Counted from the stretch's first letter, positions 27,445 to 38,217 are shown. The stretch: DNA of 57,611 bases from DATFGK01 sp046712825 (GCA_046712825.1 JBKKCR010000172.1:1-57611); one strand, 5' to 3'. Notes: generated by a model not told the origin, from the letters alone. Numbers and translations are program-made.

Positions 27445-27732
27445 CTACCTCGGCTGGAAGATCTCGATCTTGTCACCCTCGGCGAGGGTGACCAACGCTC
27501 GCTTCTGTGCGGACCGCTGACCCATCGTGTATCGGGTTCGCTTCTGCTTCCCGTGGCGCCACATCGTGTTCACCGACAGCACCGTCACTTCGAAGATCTT
27601 TTCGACCGCGATCTTGATCTCGGTCTTGTTGGCGGTCGGCGCCACCAGGAACGTGTACACGTTCCGGTCGATCGCGCTGTACGACTTCTCCGACACCACG
27701 GGCGCGATGATTACGTCTCGATAGTCCTTCAC
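27445..27732 (-). CDS. rplW: 50S ribosomal protein L23
   Basis: A 95-residue L23 from GTG 27732 (VKDYRDVIIAPVVSEKSY), with GGAGG just upstream and a GTGA overlap with the rplD stop. VYTFLVAPTANKTEIKIAVEKIF is the conserved core. L23 is the docking site for trigger factor and SRP at the tunnel exit. Confidence 0.96.
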   Translation of the reverse strand: MKDYRDVIIAPVVSEKSYSAIDRNVYTFLVAPTANKTEIKIAVEKIFEVTVLSVNTMWRHGKQKRTRYTMGQRSAQKRALVTLAEGDKIEIFQPR

Positions 27733-28391
27733 GCGCCCTCCCCCTGCCCGGCCGCGGCCGCCTTCTTTCGGGGTTTGCGCTCGTTCAACCGCTCGATCGC
27801 CGCCTGCGTGAAAACCACCCAGTCCGCTGCGATCACATCGTGCGTGTTGATCTGGTCGACGGTGATCACATGGACGGTGGTCAGGTTGCGGAAGGACTTC
27901 CCGGCGACCAAGTCCACCGTGTCGAGCACGACGAGCGCTTTCCCCGAGACGCCGAGCGCCTCGAGCACTTTCATCGCGTCCTTGGTCTTCGGTGTATCGA
28001 ACGAGAAGCGATCGATCACCGCGACCCGGCCCTCGCTTGCGCGATCCGTCAGCGCCGAACGCAACGCGAGCGCGCGCATCTTCTTCGGCACCTTCATCTC
28101 GTAGTCGCGCGGCTGTGGGCCGAAGACCGTGCCGCCCCCCGTCCATTGCGGCGCACGGATCGAACCCTGGCGCGCCCGGCCGGTTCCCTTCTGGCGCCAC
28201 GGCTTCTTACCGCCGCCGCGGACCTCGCCGCGCTTCTTCGTCGCGTGCGTGCCGGACCGAGCCGCCGCGAGCTGCGCGCGCACGACTTGGTGCATCACCG
28301 GGACGTTGACCTGCGCGCCGAATACGGCGTCGTCCAGCGCGACGCGCCCGACCACATCTCCGGATGCCGAGCGGACGTCTATCTCACTCAC
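27729..28391 (-). CDS. rplD: 50S ribosomal protein L4
   Basis: A 220-residue L4. The extended tunnel loop is KKRGEVRGGGKKPWRQKGTGRARQGS (first residues near 53). In E. coli L4 also represses the S10 operon. The C-terminus is basic and Ala/Gly-rich. It overlaps rplC by four bases. Confidence 0.96.
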   Translation of the reverse strand: MSEIDVRSASGDVVGRVALDDAVFGAQVNVPVMHQVVRAQLAAARSGTHATKKRGEVRGGGKKPWRQKGTGRARQGSIRAPQWTGGGTVFGPQPRDYEMKVPKKMRALALRSALTDRASEGRVAVIDRFSFDTPKTKDAMKVLEALGVSGKALVVLDTVDLVAGKSFRNLTTVHVITVDQINTHDVIAADWVVFTQAAIERLNERKPRKKAAAAGQGEGA

Positions 28392-29044
28392 GACGGTTTC
28401 CTTGCCGTCGTCTTAACTGCGTTACGGACCAGAACCAAGCCGCCGATCGGACCCGGCACCGCTCCCCGTATCAAGAGCAGATCCCGCTCCGGATCGGCTT
28501 CGACGACCTCGAGGCTGAGGATCGTGACCCGCTCGTGACCGAGATGGCCGGGCCCCTTCTTGCCTTTGAACACGCGCCCCGGCGTGGTTCCCGCGTTCTG
28601 CGAGCCGGGCGAACGATGCTTGCGGTCCGTCCCGTGCGAGGCCTCTTTCCCGGCGAAGTTCCAACGCTTCATGGCTCCGGCGAATCCCTTGCCCTTCGAA
28701 ACGCCGACGACGTCGACGCTCTCGCCGGGGGCGAACACGTCCGCGGTGATCTTCGAGCCCAGCTGGAACGACGACGCGTCGTCGGTACGGATCTCGACCA
28801 ACGACCGCAGAGCGGGCGCCTTCGAAGCCGATAGGTGACCGGTCCGCGGCTTGTTGAGCCGCTTCGCTGCGACCTCCCCGAAGCCGAGCTGGACGGCGGC
28901 GTAGCCATCTCGCTCTGCCGTGCGGATCTGCGTGATCGTGCACGGCCCGGCACGCAGCACCGTGACCGGCACCGCGCGGCCGTCGTCGGTGAAGACCTGG
29001 GTCATGCCAAGCTTCTCCCCGAGGATCCCTTTGACTATCGCCAT
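28388..29044 (-). CDS. rplC: 50S ribosomal protein L3
   Basis: A 218-residue L3 starting MAIVKGILGEKLGMTQVF at ATG 29044; the open frame upstream overlaps rpsJ. GSQNAGTTPGRVFKGKKGPGHLG is the loop reaching the peptidyl-transferase centre. It begins two bases after the rpsJ stop. Confidence 0.96.
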   Translation of the reverse strand: MAIVKGILGEKLGMTQVFTDDGRAVPVTVLRAGPCTITQIRTAERDGYAAVQLGFGEVAAKRLNKPRTGHLSASKAPALRSLVEIRTDDASSFQLGSKITADVFAPGESVDVVGVSKGKGFAGAMKRWNFAGKEASHGTDRKHRSPGSQNAGTTPGRVFKGKKGPGHLGHERVTILSLEVVEADPERDLLLIRGAVPGPIGGLVLVRNAVKTTARKPS

Positions 29045-29046
29045 GG

Positions 29047-29358
29047 CTACAGCTTGATCTCGATGTCGACGCCGGCAGGGAGGTCGAGCCGCATCAGCGA
29101 ATCGACCGTCTTCGCCGTCGGGTCCAGGATGTCGATGAGACGCTTGTGCGTCCGCATCTCGAAGTGCTCTCGCGAATCCTTGTCCTTGTGCGGCGAGCGG
29201 ATGACGCAATACACGCTCCGCTCCGTCGGAAGCGGTACGGGACCCGAGACCTTCGCGCCGGTCCGCGTGACCGTGTCCACGATCTTGCGGGCCGACTGGT
29301 CGATGACCTCGTGGTCGTACGCCTTCAGCCGGATCCGGATCTTCTGTGTTTGCGCCAT
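29047..29358 (-). CDS. rpsJ: 30S ribosomal protein S10 (NusE)
   Basis: A 103-residue S10 starting MAQTQKIRIRLKAYDHEVID at ATG 29358. It is a 30S protein and also NusE, which bridges NusG to the ribosome. HFEMRTHKRLIDILDPTAKTVDSLMRLDLP is the conserved C-terminal part. It follows tuf by 37 bases, so the str and S10 operons run together with no promoter I can read between them. Confidence 0.96.
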   Translation of the reverse strand: MAQTQKIRIRLKAYDHEVIDQSARKIVDTVTRTGAKVSGPVPLPTERSVYCVIRSPHKDKDSREHFEMRTHKRLIDILDPTAKTVDSLMRLDLPAGVDIEIKL

Positions 29359-29395
29359 CCTTGCTCTCCGCCCCTCGGTGCCCAGTGAAGCCGGT

Positions 29396-30580
29396 TTACT
29401 TCTCGATCTTGACGACGCGTCCGGCGCCGACCGTTCGCCCACCTTCACGGATGGCGAAACGGAGCCCTTCGTCCATCGCGATCGGGTTGATGAGCTGGAC
29501 CGTCATCTGTGTGTTGTCGCCCGGCATGACCATCTCAACGCCCTCGGGCAGTTTGATCGAGCCCGTGATGTCGGTCGTACGGAAGTAGAACTGCGGCCGG
29601 TAGTTGTTGAAGAACGGCGTGTGCCGCCCGCCCTCTTCCTTCGACAAGACGTACACCTGCGCCTCGAAATCGGTGTGCGGCGTGATCGTCCCGCCCTTGG
29701 CAAGGACCTGTCCGCGCTCAACGTCGTCCTTCGCCGTACCACGCAGGAGGGCGCCGATGTTGTCGCCGGCCATGCCCTCGTCGAGCAGCTTGCGGAACAT
29801 CTCGACGCCGGTCACGGTGGTCTTCGTCGTCGGACGGATGCCCACGATCTCGACCTCGTCGCCGACGTGGATCTTGCCGGTCTCGACGCGGCCGGTCACG
29901 ACCGTCCCGCGGCCGGTGATCGAGAACACGTCCTCGATCGCCATCAGGAACGGCTTCTCGACGTCGCGCACGGGCTCCGGCACGTTGGCGTCGCACGCCG
30001 CCATCAGCTCGAGAATGCCCTTCTCGGCTTCCTCATCGCCCTCGAGCGCCTTGAGCGCCGAGACGCGGATGACCGGCAGGTCGTCGCCCGGGAACTCGTA
30101 CGACGAGAGCAGCTCGCGCACCTCGAGCTCGACGAGCTCGAGCAGCTCGGGGTCGTCGACCATGTCCACCTTGTTCAGCGCGACGACGATGTACGGCACG
30201 CCGACCTGACGGGCAAGCAGCACGTGCTCGCGCGTCTGGGGCATCGGCCCGTCGGCCGCGGATACGACGAGGATCGCCCCGTCCATCTGCGCGGCGCCGG
30301 TGATCATGTTCTTGATGTAGTCGGCGTGGCCCGGGCAGTCGACGTGCGCGTAGTGACGGTTCTCCGTTTGATACTCGACGTGCGCGATCGCGATCGTGAT
30401 ACCGCGCTCCCGCTCCTCCGGAGCCTTGTCGATCTGGTCGAACGGCGTGAAGTCGGCCATCCCCTGCTTGGAGAGCACCTTGGTGATGGCGGCTGTGAGC
30501 GTCGTCTTTCCATGGTCGATATGACCGATGGTGCCGATGTTCACATGGGGCTTCGTCCGCTCGAACTTCTGCTTGCCCAT
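29396..30580 (-). CDS. tuf: Elongation factor Tu
   Basis: A 394-residue translational GTPase that delivers aminoacyl-tRNA. G1 is GHIDHGKTT at 19-27, G3 is DCPGHADY, and G4 is NKVD. The C-terminal domains include GRTVGAGRVVKIEK at the end. It is the only tuf copy in the window, 18 bases downstream of fusA. Confidence 0.98.
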   Translation of the reverse strand: MGKQKFERTKPHVNIGTIGHIDHGKTTLTAAITKVLSKQGMADFTPFDQIDKAPEERERGITIAIAHVEYQTENRHYAHVDCPGHADYIKNMITGAAQMDGAILVVSAADGPMPQTREHVLLARQVGVPYIVVALNKVDMVDDPELLELVELEVRELLSSYEFPGDDLPVIRVSALKALEGDEEAEKGILELMAACDANVPEPVRDVEKPFLMAIEDVFSITGRGTVVTGRVETGKIHVGDEVEIVGIRPTTKTTVTGVEMFRKLLDEGMAGDNIGALLRGTAKDDVERGQVLAKGGTITPHTDFEAQVYVLSKEEGGRHTPFFNNYRPQFYFRTTDITGSIKLPEGVEMVMPGDNTQMTVQLINPIAMDEGLRFAIREGGRTVGAGRVVKIEK

Positions 30581-30598
30581 CTCGCCCTCCCCTTGGGG

Positions 30599-32755
<2,157 letters not shown>

Positions 32756-32757
32756 GG

Positions 32758-33228
32758 CTACCACCGGTAGTGCGCGAACGCCTTGTTCGACTCCGCCATC
32801 TTGTGGAGGTCTTCCTTACGCTTCACGGACGTGCCGGTCATGTTCAGCGCGTCGCCGAGCTCGCCGGCCAGTCGCTCGGCCATCGACTTCTCCCTGCGCG
32901 ACCGTGAGTTCTGGATCAGCCACCGAAGCGCGAGCGTCGTGCCGCGCCGGTTCGGCACCTCGACCGGAACCTGATAGGTCGCACCGCCGACCCGCCGAGA
33001 CCGGACTTCCAGCTGCGGCTTCACGTTTTCGACGGCCTTCTTCAAGGCGGTCACCGCGTCCACGTTCGACCGCTCAGAGAGCTTCTCGAGCGCTGTGTAG
33101 ACGATCGCCTCCGCCGTGCCACGCTTCCCCCGCTCCAACACCTTGTTCGTGAGTTGCGTCACGAGCACGCTGCTGTACACGGGGTCCGCGAGGACCTCGC
33201 GCTTCGGGATCGGCCCTTTTCTCGGCAA
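32758..33228 (-). CDS. rpsG: 30S ribosomal protein S7
   Basis: A 156-residue S7, the primary binder of the 16S 3' major domain. MPRKGPIPKREVLADPVY and VRSRRVGGATYQVPVEV are hallmarks. It ends NKAFAHYRW as in most bacteria. Confidence 0.97.
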   Translation of the reverse strand: MPRKGPIPKREVLADPVYSSVLVTQLTNKVLERGKRGTAEAIVYTALEKLSERSNVDAVTALKKAVENVKPQLEVRSRRVGGATYQVPVEVPNRRGTTLALRWLIQNSRSRREKSMAERLAGELGDALNMTGTSVKRKEDLHKMAESNKAFAHYRW

Positions 33229-33249
33229 ATCTTCTCCTAGCGTGGAAAA

Positions 33250-33277
33250 GCGAGCCCGGGACGCAGCCCGGCCTCGC
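33250..33277 (-). terminator. Hairpin between rpsL and rpsG (possible attenuator or processing site)
   Basis: On the minus strand an 11-base arm (33277-33267) pairs with 33260-33250 with one G-G mismatch around a six-base loop, and four T follow. The U-run is short, so it may weaken or process the transcript rather than end it. Confidence 0.4.
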
Positions 33278-33284
33278 CGGCTGC

Positions 33285-33656
33285 CTACTTCTCTCGCTTG
33301 GCTCCGTACTTGGAACGGGCTTGCTTACGGTCGCGCACGCCTGCGGTGTCGAGGGCCGCCCGGATGATCTTGTAGCGAACGCCCGGGAGGTCTTTCACGC
33401 GGCCGCCTCGGACGAGCACGATCGAGTGCTCCTGCAAGTTGTGCCCGATACCGGGGATGTACGCCGTGACCTCGGTGCCGCTCGTAAGCCGGACGCGCGC
33501 CACTTTGCGGAGCGCCGAGTTCGGCTTCTTCGGCGTCGTCGTGTAGACGCGCGTGCACACGCCGCGGCGCTGAGGCGATCCTTTGAGTGCAGGCGTGCGC
33601 ACCTTGGACCGCTTCCGCTTGCGGCCGTGACGGACGAGCTGCTGGATCGTCGGCAT
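33285..33656 (-). CDS. rpsL: 30S ribosomal protein S12
   Basis: A 123-residue S12, first gene of the str operon. TTPKKPNSALRKVARVRL holds Lys43, and GGRVKDLPGVRY holds Lys88 and the methylthiolation site Asp89. Both streptomycin-related lysines are wild type. A readable promoter lies about 110 bases upstream. Confidence 0.97.
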   Translation of the reverse strand: MPTIQQLVRHGRKRKRSKVRTPALKGSPQRRGVCTRVYTTTPKKPNSALRKVARVRLTSGTEVTAYIPGIGHNLQEHSIVLVRGGRVKDLPGVRYKIIRAALDTAGVRDRKQARSKYGAKREK

Positions 33657-33768
33657 TTACGCTTTCACCTGTCTCGGTCGGGGCACACGCCTCCCCGAAA
33701 TCGAAGAGGAGTCGGGTGGCCTCCGAAGGATGCGCCCGGACGAGGCCCTGGCCCAGGCACGGCACACT

Positions 33769-33797
33769 AGGCTACCCGCGGTGACGCCGCTGGTCAA
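33769..33797 (-). promoter_or_regulatory. Promoter of rpsL (str and following operons)
   Basis: On the minus strand TTGACC (33792-33797) and TAGCCT (33769-33774) are 17 bases apart. The leader to the rpsL ATG would be roughly 105 bases. This is within the 327-base gap 33657-33983, which otherwise holds only the plus-strand -10-like box and no gene I can support. Confidence 0.7.
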
Positions 33798-33856
33798 CGC
33801 GCATACCGGGGGCTCGTGATCTCGGACGCGGACCCGACCGACCGAGTCCCCGGCGC

Positions 33857-33862
33857 TATAAT
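33857..33862 (+). promoter_or_regulatory. -10 box upstream of the SGNH gene
   Basis: A perfect TATAAT on the plus strand, 122 bases before the SGNH start and divergent from the rpsL promoter. The -35 at 17 bases (CCGACC) is poor. A very similar box (CTATAATCC) occurs upstream of the second MBOAT gene. Confidence 0.45.
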
Positions 33863-33983
33863 CCGGCGCCTCGTTTCGGGGCCTTCTCAGCGAGCCGAAC
33901 GCAGTTCAAGGACGGCGGTTCATGGTCTTCATCTCGTCCATCGTACGACGCTCCCGGTGTCCCATCCCTCGCCCTGAGGGAGG

Positions 33984-34985
33984 ATGGTGGTGACCACGTC
34001 CCGGGCTCGGGGGCGCCTCCCACTGCCCATCGTGGCAGCTTTGGTCGTCCTCGTGCTCGCTGAGATCGCGCTCCGCGTGGCCGCCCCGAAGCTCGGGCCG
34101 CTCAACACATGGAATGACTGGGAGGCGACGAGGAAGGTCGAAGTGATGGACGCCCTCGCCGCGAAGGGGGGCGCGTCCGTCGTTTTCGTCGGCTCCTCGA
34201 TGACGAACGCCGCCCTCGATCCCCTGCTTTACTCGCAGCTGTCGGGCGCGCCGCGGCCCGCTTTCAACGCGGCGCTCAACGGCGCCGGAACCCGCCTGTT
34301 CGACCTCTGGACCCTGCGGGTAGTGGTCCCGCGACTCCGTCCGAAGGTCGTCGTCGTCGGGCTGTCGAGCCGCGAGCTCAACGATCTCGGTTCCTCCTCC
34401 GAGCACGCCTACGAGTCGGTTCGCGGCTCCCCCGGCGGACGGTCGGTAGCCACGGATCTCTCCCCGACGGAGTGGATCCTCCGCGCCGGCGACCAGTCAT
34501 ACCTCGTCCGCTATCGTCAGCGGCTCCGCTCCCCTTCGACGCTCTTCGACACGCCACCCGGAGCAGGGCGCGCATCGGTCGGGCCACTCGGACAGCTGGC
34601 CGCGCTCCGCATCTTCAACCGGCCCCAGTACCTCACCGAGGACTTCCACAAGAACGTCGTCCCCCGAACGCTCGCCCGCTACTCCGTCGGCGGCCGCGCG
34701 CTGTCCTCACTGCGTCACATGGTCGAGGAGTTGACGGCCGCCAAGATCCGCGTCGTGCTCGTCGAGATGCCGGTGACGCAGGACGCGATCGACGCCCATC
34801 CACGCGGCGCCGACGACTACCGACTGTTCGAACAGATCCTCGGCACGTTCGCGTCGCGAACACAGGTGATCGACGCCCATGCCTGGTTCGAGGGAACGGC
34901 CGAGTTCGCCGACCCGTTCCACCTCAACAGCAAAGGGCGGGCGCGATTCACGCAGCAGCTCGACGCGGAAACGGAGCCGGCGTGA
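33984..34985 (+). CDS. SGNH-hydrolase-like protein, putative O-acyl transfer partner of the MBOAT proteins
   Basis: A 333-residue protein with an N-terminal basic segment and one hydrophobic helix (14-36), then an extracytoplasmic domain. Block-I-like VGSSMT places the candidate nucleophile at Ser72, and block-V-like DPFHLNSKG gives Asp310 and His313; ELND (Asn133) could be block III. This pattern resembles the SGNH domains of AlgJ/AlgX, DltD-like and related proteins that finish MBOAT-mediated O-acetylation of exported polymers. The ATG at 33984 sits right after GGGAGG; GTG 33990 has better spacing and may be the true start. No close family name is certain. Confidence 0.65.
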   Translation: MVVTTSRARGRLPLPIVAALVVLVLAEIALRVAAPKLGPLNTWNDWEATRKVEVMDALAAKGGASVVFVGSSMTNAALDPLLYSQLSGAPRPAFNAALNGAGTRLFDLWTLRVVVPRLRPKVVVVGLSSRELNDLGSSSEHAYESVRGSPGGRSVATDLSPTEWILRAGDQSYLVRYRQRLRSPSTLFDTPPGAGRASVGPLGQLAALRIFNRPQYLTEDFHKNVVPRTLARYSVGGRALSSLRHMVEELTAAKIRVVLVEMPVTQDAIDAHPRGADDYRLFEQILGTFASRTQVIDAHAWFEGTAEFADPFHLNSKGRARFTQQLDAETEPA

Positions 34986-35027
34986 ACGTTGGAATGGGCG
35001 TAACCGGATGATGGCGGACTGACCGCG

Positions 35028-36536
35028 ATGGTCTTCAACTCCTACGAATTCGCGCTGTTCCTGCCGATAGTTCTCGGCCTCTACTGGATCCTGCGACACC
35101 GCCAGCAGAACCTTCTCCTCCTCGTCGCCTCGTACGTCTTCTACGGCGCGTGGGACTACCGATTCCTGGGGCTGATGGCCACCTCGACGGTCACCGACTA
35201 CGTCGTCGGCCGGATGCTGGCGGCGACGGAGGACGAACGGCGGCGCAAGCGCATCTTCTTGGTGAGCCTCGCGGTGAACCTCGGCATCCTCGGGTTCTTC
35301 AAGTACTTCAACTTCTTCGTCGACTCCGGCGCCGACCTGCTCACCGCGCTGGGGTTCGACGCGAACCCGACGACGCTCCGCATCTTGCTCCCGGTCGGGA
35401 TCTCCTTCTACACATTCCACGGGATCTCGTACACGTTCGACGTGTATCGCCGTGAGCTCGAGCCCGTCCACCATTTCCTGGATTTCGCGCTGTTCGTATC
35501 GTACTTCCCGCAGTTGGTGGCCGGCCCGATCGGCCGCGCGCAGGTGCAGCTCCCCCAGTTCGAACACCCGCGGAGCCGGCCATCATGGAACCAGATCCGG
35601 TCCGGGGTCTTCCTTATCCTCCTGGGTCTGTTCAAGAAGATCGCGATCGCCGACGCGCTCGCGTCGACGGTCAACTCGGCGTTCGCGAACGCGAGCCGGG
35701 TCAGCGCAGCGACGCTCATGCTCGGCGTGTACGGGTTCGCTCTCCAGATCTACGGCGATTTCTCCGGCTACAGCGACATCGCTCGCGGAACGTCGCGCCT
35801 TTTCGGCATCGAGCTCCTCAAGAACTTCGACCAGCCGTATCTCTCGCGAAACATCACGGAGTTCTGGCGAACGTGGCACATCTCACTTTCGACCTGGCTC
35901 CGCGACTACCTCTACGTGCCGCTCGGGGGGAACCGGAAGGGCCGCTTCGCCACCTATCGCAACCTGATGATCACGATGCTCCTCGGTGGCCTGTGGCACG
36001 GCGCTGCGTGGGGGTTCGTGGTCTGGGGCGGGCTCCACGGTCTGTACCTGTGCGTACACCGTGCGATCAGCCGAAAAGCCAAGCGCACAACGCCGATCGG
36101 CGGCTCGCTGGACGACGCTCCGATCGACACGGCAGCCGCAGACGCGAAACCGGACGAAGAGGTACGCGCGCCGCATACCGCACCCCCACCGCGGTTCCAT
36201 CTGGTCCGAGATTTCTGGCCGGCGCTTCTGACGTTCCATTTCGTGTGCTTCGCATGGATCTTCTTCCGCGCCGAATCGTTCGACCAGGCCGCGGACGTCA
36301 TCACCGGGATCCTGAGCTTCCGGCGTGGGGCGCCCGGTCTCGACGCGATGTTGCTCGTCGGGCTCGGCGGACTCGCGATTTTCCTGATCGACCTGTATCA
36401 GCGGAACGGGCGCTCCGAGACCGCCATCCTCCGCGCGCCGGCCCTCGTACGAGGAGCGTTCTACGGGCTCCTCGCCACGGCGATCATCGTGTTCAGCGGA
36501 GGCTCTCCAGTCCCGTTCATCTATTTCCAGTTCTAG
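35028..36536 (+). CDS. MBOAT-family O-acyltransferase, AlgI-like (copy 1)
   Basis: A 502-residue polytopic membrane protein of the MBOAT family. The catalytic His324 is in GGLWHGAAW, and the second conserved histidine is His284 in TWHISLSTWLRDYLY, followed by PLGGNR. The family moves acyl (usually acetyl) groups across the membrane to exported polysaccharides, teichoic acids or other acceptors. It begins 42 bases after the SGNH stop. A hydrophilic insert near 345-395 precedes the last helices. It ends PFIYFQF, as does copy 2. Acceptor unknown. Confidence 0.88.
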   Translation: MVFNSYEFALFLPIVLGLYWILRHRQQNLLLLVASYVFYGAWDYRFLGLMATSTVTDYVVGRMLAATEDERRRKRIFLVSLAVNLGILGFFKYFNFFVDSGADLLTALGFDANPTTLRILLPVGISFYTFHGISYTFDVYRRELEPVHHFLDFALFVSYFPQLVAGPIGRAQVQLPQFEHPRSRPSWNQIRSGVFLILLGLFKKIAIADALASTVNSAFANASRVSAATLMLGVYGFALQIYGDFSGYSDIARGTSRLFGIELLKNFDQPYLSRNITEFWRTWHISLSTWLRDYLYVPLGGNRKGRFATYRNLMITMLLGGLWHGAAWGFVVWGGLHGLYLCVHRAISRKAKRTTPIGGSLDDAPIDTAAADAKPDEEVRAPHTAPPPRFHLVRDFWPALLTFHFVCFAWIFFRAESFDQAADVITGILSFRRGAPGLDAMLLVGLGGLAIFLIDLYQRNGRSETAILRAPALVRGAFYGLLATAIIVFSGGSPVPFIYFQF

Positions 36537-36558
36537 GTATCCGTGCGAGCGGGACGCC

Positions 36559-36564
36559 TATAAT
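36559..36564 (+). promoter_or_regulatory. -10 box upstream of the second MBOAT gene
   Basis: TATAAT 60 bases before the copy-2 start, inside the 87-base gap between the MBOAT genes. The flanking CTATAATCC matches the box ahead of the SGNH gene. I see no good -35. Confidence 0.4.
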
Positions 36565-36623
36565 CCATCGCCCCGCTGGAAGTCCCAGGCGGGACACGCT
36601 GGTTTCGGGAGCAGAGATTCGCG

Positions 36624-38168
36624 ATGATCTTCAACTCGCTCCAGTACGCCCTGTTCCTGCCGATCGTCCTCGGCATCTACTGGCTGCTGGACCGGCGGAA
36701 ACAGAACGCGCTCCTCCTGGCGGCCTCGTACTACTTCTACGCCGTGTGGGACGTCCGGTTCCTGTTCCTGATGTGGGTGTCGACGCTGACCGACTACACG
36801 ATCGGCCGGCTTCTGGATTCCACCCAGGACGAACGCCGCCGCAAACGCATCTTCTTCGTGAGCCTGGTCGTAAACCTTGGGATCCTCGGATTCTTCAAGT
36901 ACTTCAATTTCTTCATCGACTCGGCCGTGGATCTCCTCAACGCGTTCGGCCTCGAGCCCAACCGCCCGAGCCTCAACATCCTGCTGCCGGTCGGGATCTC
37001 CTTTTACACGTTCCACGGGATCTCGTACACGTTCGACGTTTACCGGCGCGAGATCGAAGCCAGCAAGGATCTCCTCGACTTTGCCTGCTTCGTCGCCTAC
37101 TTCCCGCAACTCGTCGCCGGCCCGATCGGCCGAGCCCAGATCCAGCTTCCTCAGTTCGCGAACCCGCGCCGGCGCCCGATCGTGGAAGACTTCCGTTCCG
37201 GCATCTTCTTGATACTTCTCGGCTTGTTCAAGAAGGTTGCGATCGCCGACGCGCTCGCACCCTTCGTCAATACGGCCTTCGGCAACCCGGCAGCGAACGG
37301 AGGAGCGTTCCTCGTGGTCGGCGCGTTCGCGTTCGTGCTCCAGGTTTACGGCGATTTCTCGGGCTATTCCGACATGGCCAGAGGATCGTCTCGCTTATTC
37401 GGTATCGAGCTGCTGCGTAACTTCGAGCAACCGTTCCTCTCCCGCAGCATCACGGAGCTTTGGCGCCGGTGGCACATCTCTCTCGCCACGTGGCTCCGCG
37501 ATTACCTCTATCTGCCCCTGGGCGGGAATCGCGTCAGCAGCAGGCGGTTCGCGTTCAACACGATGGTGGTGATGTTGATCGCGGGTCTGTGGCACGGAGC
37601 GGCATGGACGTTCGTGGCGTGGGGCGGCATCAACGGCGTCTTCTTGATCGTCGAGCGTTGGTTCTCGGACCGGAAGAGGCGAACCGGAAAGGTCGTCGAG
37701 AAGCGGTCGACCTCTCCGATCGGCGGGGAATTGGGCACGCTTCCCGTGGACATCAGCCACGAATCCAGCGTCGACGCCGCGGCCGTGAAACTAGCGCAGC
37801 GGAAAGAGGCGCCCCTTCCCCCTCCGTTCGTCTGGAGGAAGGACCTCCTTCCTGCGTTCTACACGGTTTGTGCCTTCACGCTGGGAGGGATCTTCTTCCG
37901 CGCCGCGTCCTTCACCGATGCCTGGAATTATCTGAAAGGGATCCTTGCCTGGCGGCCGGGACCACTCGACGGAAACGCCGTCGCCGTGCTGGTCGTCGCA
38001 GCGATCTTCTCGTTCGGCATCGACATCCTGCAGCGGAACACTCGCGACGAGACCTTCGCGATCCACTGGCCTGCTCCGGCGCGCGCACTCATGTACGGAA
38101 CGTTCGTTCTCGCCATCATGATCTACAGCGGCGGGACGCCGATCCCGTTCATCTACTTCCAGTTCTGA
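36624..38168 (+). CDS. MBOAT-family O-acyltransferase, AlgI-like (copy 2)
   Basis: A 514-residue paralogue of the gene just upstream. The two proteins align without a gap over about the first 300 residues, with the same FKYFNFF, LPVGISFYTFHGISYTFDVYRR (residues 121-142) and WLRDYLY segments, and both histidines fall at the same numbers (His284, His324). They diverge in the hydrophilic segment after 345 and converge again at the FIYFQF end. This is a tandem duplication with retained catalytic residues, so both are probably active. A terminator-like hairpin follows the stop. Confidence 0.88.
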   Translation: MIFNSLQYALFLPIVLGIYWLLDRRKQNALLLAASYYFYAVWDVRFLFLMWVSTLTDYTIGRLLDSTQDERRRKRIFFVSLVVNLGILGFFKYFNFFIDSAVDLLNAFGLEPNRPSLNILLPVGISFYTFHGISYTFDVYRREIEASKDLLDFACFVAYFPQLVAGPIGRAQIQLPQFANPRRRPIVEDFRSGIFLILLGLFKKVAIADALAPFVNTAFGNPAANGGAFLVVGAFAFVLQVYGDFSGYSDMARGSSRLFGIELLRNFEQPFLSRSITELWRRWHISLATWLRDYLYLPLGGNRVSSRRFAFNTMVVMLIAGLWHGAAWTFVAWGGINGVFLIVERWFSDRKRRTGKVVEKRSTSPIGGELGTLPVDISHESSVDAAAVKLAQRKEAPLPPPFVWRKDLLPAFYTVCAFTLGGIFFRAASFTDAWNYLKGILAWRPGPLDGNAVAVLVVAAIFSFGIDILQRNTRDETFAIHWPAPARALMYGTFVLAIMIYSGGTPIPFIYFQF

Positions 38169-38177
38169 AAGCCGCGA

Positions 38178-38214
38178 GCCCCGGAACTCCGGGGCCCGCG
38201 TTGTGCTTTCTTTT
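38178..38214. terminator. Intrinsic terminator between the MBOAT gene and rpoC
   Basis: A 7-bp stem of GCCCCGG and CCGGGGC (38178-38184 and 38189-38195) with an AACT loop. On the plus strand a T-rich stretch (38206-38214) follows. It ends the plus-strand cassette; on the minus strand it lies 23 bases beyond the rpoC stop and may serve as a weaker terminator there. Confidence 0.6.
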
Positions 38215-38217
38215 CGG

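Noticed and set aside
29359..29395. Separate S10-operon promoter between tuf and rpsJ
   Set aside because: Only 37 bases are present and no -35/-10 pair can be read; read-through from the str operon is simpler.
33906..34406. Minus-strand frame of 166 codons over the SGNH gene
   Set aside because: Its product has no domain features, while the plus-strand frame has a signal anchor and SGNH-like motifs.
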